From the NCBI RefSeq assembly GCF_000813725.1, contig NZ_JWLD01000002.1, positions 124,001 through 188,000 of the forward strand: 64,000 bases of DNA. The letters run 5' to 3'. A program made the position numbers and the translations under genes. The stretch comes from Leisingera sp. ANG-Vp. GTDB taxonomy: Bacteria; Pseudomonadota; Alphaproteobacteria; Rhodobacterales; Rhodobacteraceae. Below the pieces are notes generated by a model. The model did no database searches and was not told the DNA's origin. It saw nothing but the letters and a program-made list of their open reading frames with translations. Positions 62,925-64,000 of this stretch are shown here, one piece after another; the stretch's first letter is position 1, and each line of letters opens with the position of its first letter.

Positions 62925-63878
62925 ATGAACAACATGACCACCCAGCAGTTCAACGACGCCATGCAGGCGTCGCTGGGCTTCGCGGTCAAACAGACCTCGC
63001 ACATCGAGGCTGGCGTCTACCGCACCAAGTACCCGGAGCTGAACTACGCCGAGCTGATCCCGGTCGATACCTCGGCGGGCGAGTTCGTGAAGTCCGTCAC
63101 TTACTATTGGATGGACGGCGCAGGCGCCGCGAAATGGCTGAACGGCAACGGCAAGGATGTGCCGCTCGTCGGCGCCCAGATGGCGCAGCACGAAACCGCT
63201 GTCCACACCGCGGGCATCGGCTACGGTTACGGCTTCGAAGAAGTGAACCAGGCGCGCCTGCTTGGCGTCCCTCTGGATGGCGAAAAGGCCCGCCTGGCGC
63301 GCCGTGCCTACGAGGAAATGGTCTACAACGTTTCCCTCAATGGCGACGCCGACAAAGGGTTCGAGGGCCTGTACAGCTACACCGGCGTGCCGCAGGCCTC
63401 CGTTGCAGCCGACGGCACCGGTAACTCGACGCTCTGGGAAAACAAGACCCCGGATCAGATCATCCGCGATGTGAATGCGGCGCTGACGGGCATCGTCACC
63501 GCAACCAAGGAAACCGAGCTGGCAGACACGCTTGTGCTGCCCACCGAGCGGTTCAACTACATCGCCTCGACCCGGCTGACCGACAGCACCATGACCATTC
63601 TGGAGTTCATCCAGAAGGCCAACGTTTACACGGCTCAGACCGGACGTCCGCTGACCATCCGCGGCAAGCGCGGTCTGCTGACCAAGGGGGCAGGCGGCAC
63701 GGCCCGGATGATCACCTACCGCCGGGCGCCGGACGTTCTGAAGCTGCACATCCCGATGGTGCACCGGTTCTTCCCGGTGCAGATCGAGGGCTTCCAGTTC
63801 ACCATCCCGGGCATGTTCCGCCTCGGCGGCCTTGATTGGCGCCTGCCCAAGGCTGGCTCTTACCGCGACGGTATCTAA
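62925..63878 (+). CDS. Major capsid protein (DUF2184, HK97 fold)
   Basis: This 317-residue protein matches the DUF2184 capsid family, with YAELIPVDTSAGEFVKSVTY and GIGYGYGFEEVNQARLLGVP near the middle and MVHRFFPVQIEGFQFTIPGM near the end. AAGGAGG lies upstream of the ATG. It follows protease, scaffold and cement genes as expected for the head module. Confidence 0.92.
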   Translation: MNNMTTQQFNDAMQASLGFAVKQTSHIEAGVYRTKYPELNYAELIPVDTSAGEFVKSVTYYWMDGAGAAKWLNGNGKDVPLVGAQMAQHETAVHTAGIGYGYGFEEVNQARLLGVPLDGEKARLARRAYEEMVYNVSLNGDADKGFEGLYSYTGVPQASVAADGTGNSTLWENKTPDQIIRDVNAALTGIVTATKETELADTLVLPTERFNYIASTRLTDSTMTILEFIQKANVYTAQTGRPLTIRGKRGLLTKGAGGTARMITYRRAPDVLKLHIPMVHRFFPVQIEGFQFTIPGMFRLGGLDWRLPKAGSYRDGI

Positions 63879-63931
63879 GCCGGACCGGGGCCGGGAAACC
63901 GGCCTTGCATTCCTACAGTGGAGGAACCATC

Positions 63932-64000
63932 ATGAAGATCATCAACACCACCAAAGGCGATCTCGGTCTTTCCGAGGTGCACATTGTTCCGGCTCTCGGT
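63932..64000 (+). CDS. Start of a further phage structural gene (partial)
   Basis: Twenty-three codons are visible (MKIINTTKGDLGLSEVHIVP, then ALG), with GGAGGAA before the ATG, so the start is well supported. The gene runs off the right edge. By position it should belong to the head completion module. Too short to assign. Confidence 0.6.
   Translation, partial: MKIINTTKGDLGLSEVHIVPALG

Larger units (their letters stand above)
36632..64000. mobile_element. Tailed-phage prophage integrated at tRNA-Leu(CAA), right end outside window
   Basis: Integrase, excisionase-like gene, recombination operon, CI/Cro-type switch, replication and regulatory genes, terminase, portal, maturation, cement and capsid genes occur in lambda-like order. 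The left end is set by the tRNA gene next to the integrase. Structural genes (DUF1073, DUF2213, DUF2184) point to an HK97-fold tailed phage. The right attachment site should repeat part of the tRNA 3' end but lies beyond 64000. AT-richer blocks near 41.4-44.7 kb and 50.5-58 kb look like later acquisitions. Confidence 0.93.

Noticed and set aside
61254-63764. An 836-codon open frame on the minus strand opposite the phage head genes
   Set aside because: It spans four recognisable phage genes on the other strand and shows only composition typical of antisense frames.

Overview
The window is a high-GC alphaproteobacterial chromosome segment, most likely from the Roseobacter group of Rhodobacteraceae. 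The evidence is the class II DAHP synthase, the long PstC/PstA forms, the CtlX-arginase-ornithine cyclodeaminase cluster, a MttB-family methyltransferase, and the general protein style. About 36.6 kb of ordinary chromosome is followed by a prophage that starts at a tRNA-Leu gene and is still open at the right edge of the window.

Chromosome (1-36631). The left part holds a branched-chain amino-acid-type ABC importer (ATPase start and binding protein), a periplasmic PQQ-type sugar dehydrogenase, a GlxA/AraC regulator, class II DAHP synthase, a PAS protein, and yicC-gmk-gamma carbonic anhydrase. A complete phosphate operon follows, phoR-pstSCAB-phoU-phoB, with a three-repeat Pho box before pstS. 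Next come a LysR regulator divergent from glutaryl-CoA dehydrogenase, a non-pyrrolysine MttB homologue, two outer-membrane beta-barrel proteins, cysS-cimA and a squalene/phytoene-synthase-like gene. The rest is an MFS transporter, an AlkA-like glycosylase with an esterase, a VOC protein, a pseudouridine synthase, an HNH protein, the arginine/citrulline/ornithine catabolic operon with its Lrp regulator, and yqaA-dsbB.

Prophage, left and immunity part (36632-50033). The layout is lambda-like. A leftward operon carries an exo-type YqaJ nuclease, a companion protein, a DUF1367 protein, a Ref-like HNH nuclease, an excisionase-like protein and the integrase. Copies of a CCACAAnAAGTGG palindrome lie in front of this operon and again between a CI-like repressor and a Cro-like gene. 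A rightward early set follows: Cro-like, CII-like, O-like, and a NusG-family protein in the position of lambda Q. Between the left operators and the repressor, where lambda carries rexAB, sits an AT-richer pair: an Eco57I-type adenine methyltransferase and a PIN-domain nuclease overlapping by 4 nt. This is my best candidate for an undescribed system. Three short leftward genes with strong ribosome sites also interrupt the rightward early region.

Prophage, right part (50034-64000). Roughly 8 kb of low gene density separates early from late genes. It holds a two-gene lysine-rich cassette, a soluble globin-coupled chemotaxis transducer, a decayed copy of that transducer's 3' end, an XRE regulator flanked by imperfect direct repeats, and several very small genes. 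The late morphogenesis module then starts: small and large terminase, DUF1073 portal, DUF2213 maturation protein with an internal scaffold start, a gp24-like cement protein, DUF2184 major capsid protein, and the start of one more gene. The right attachment site, tail and lysis genes lie outside the window.
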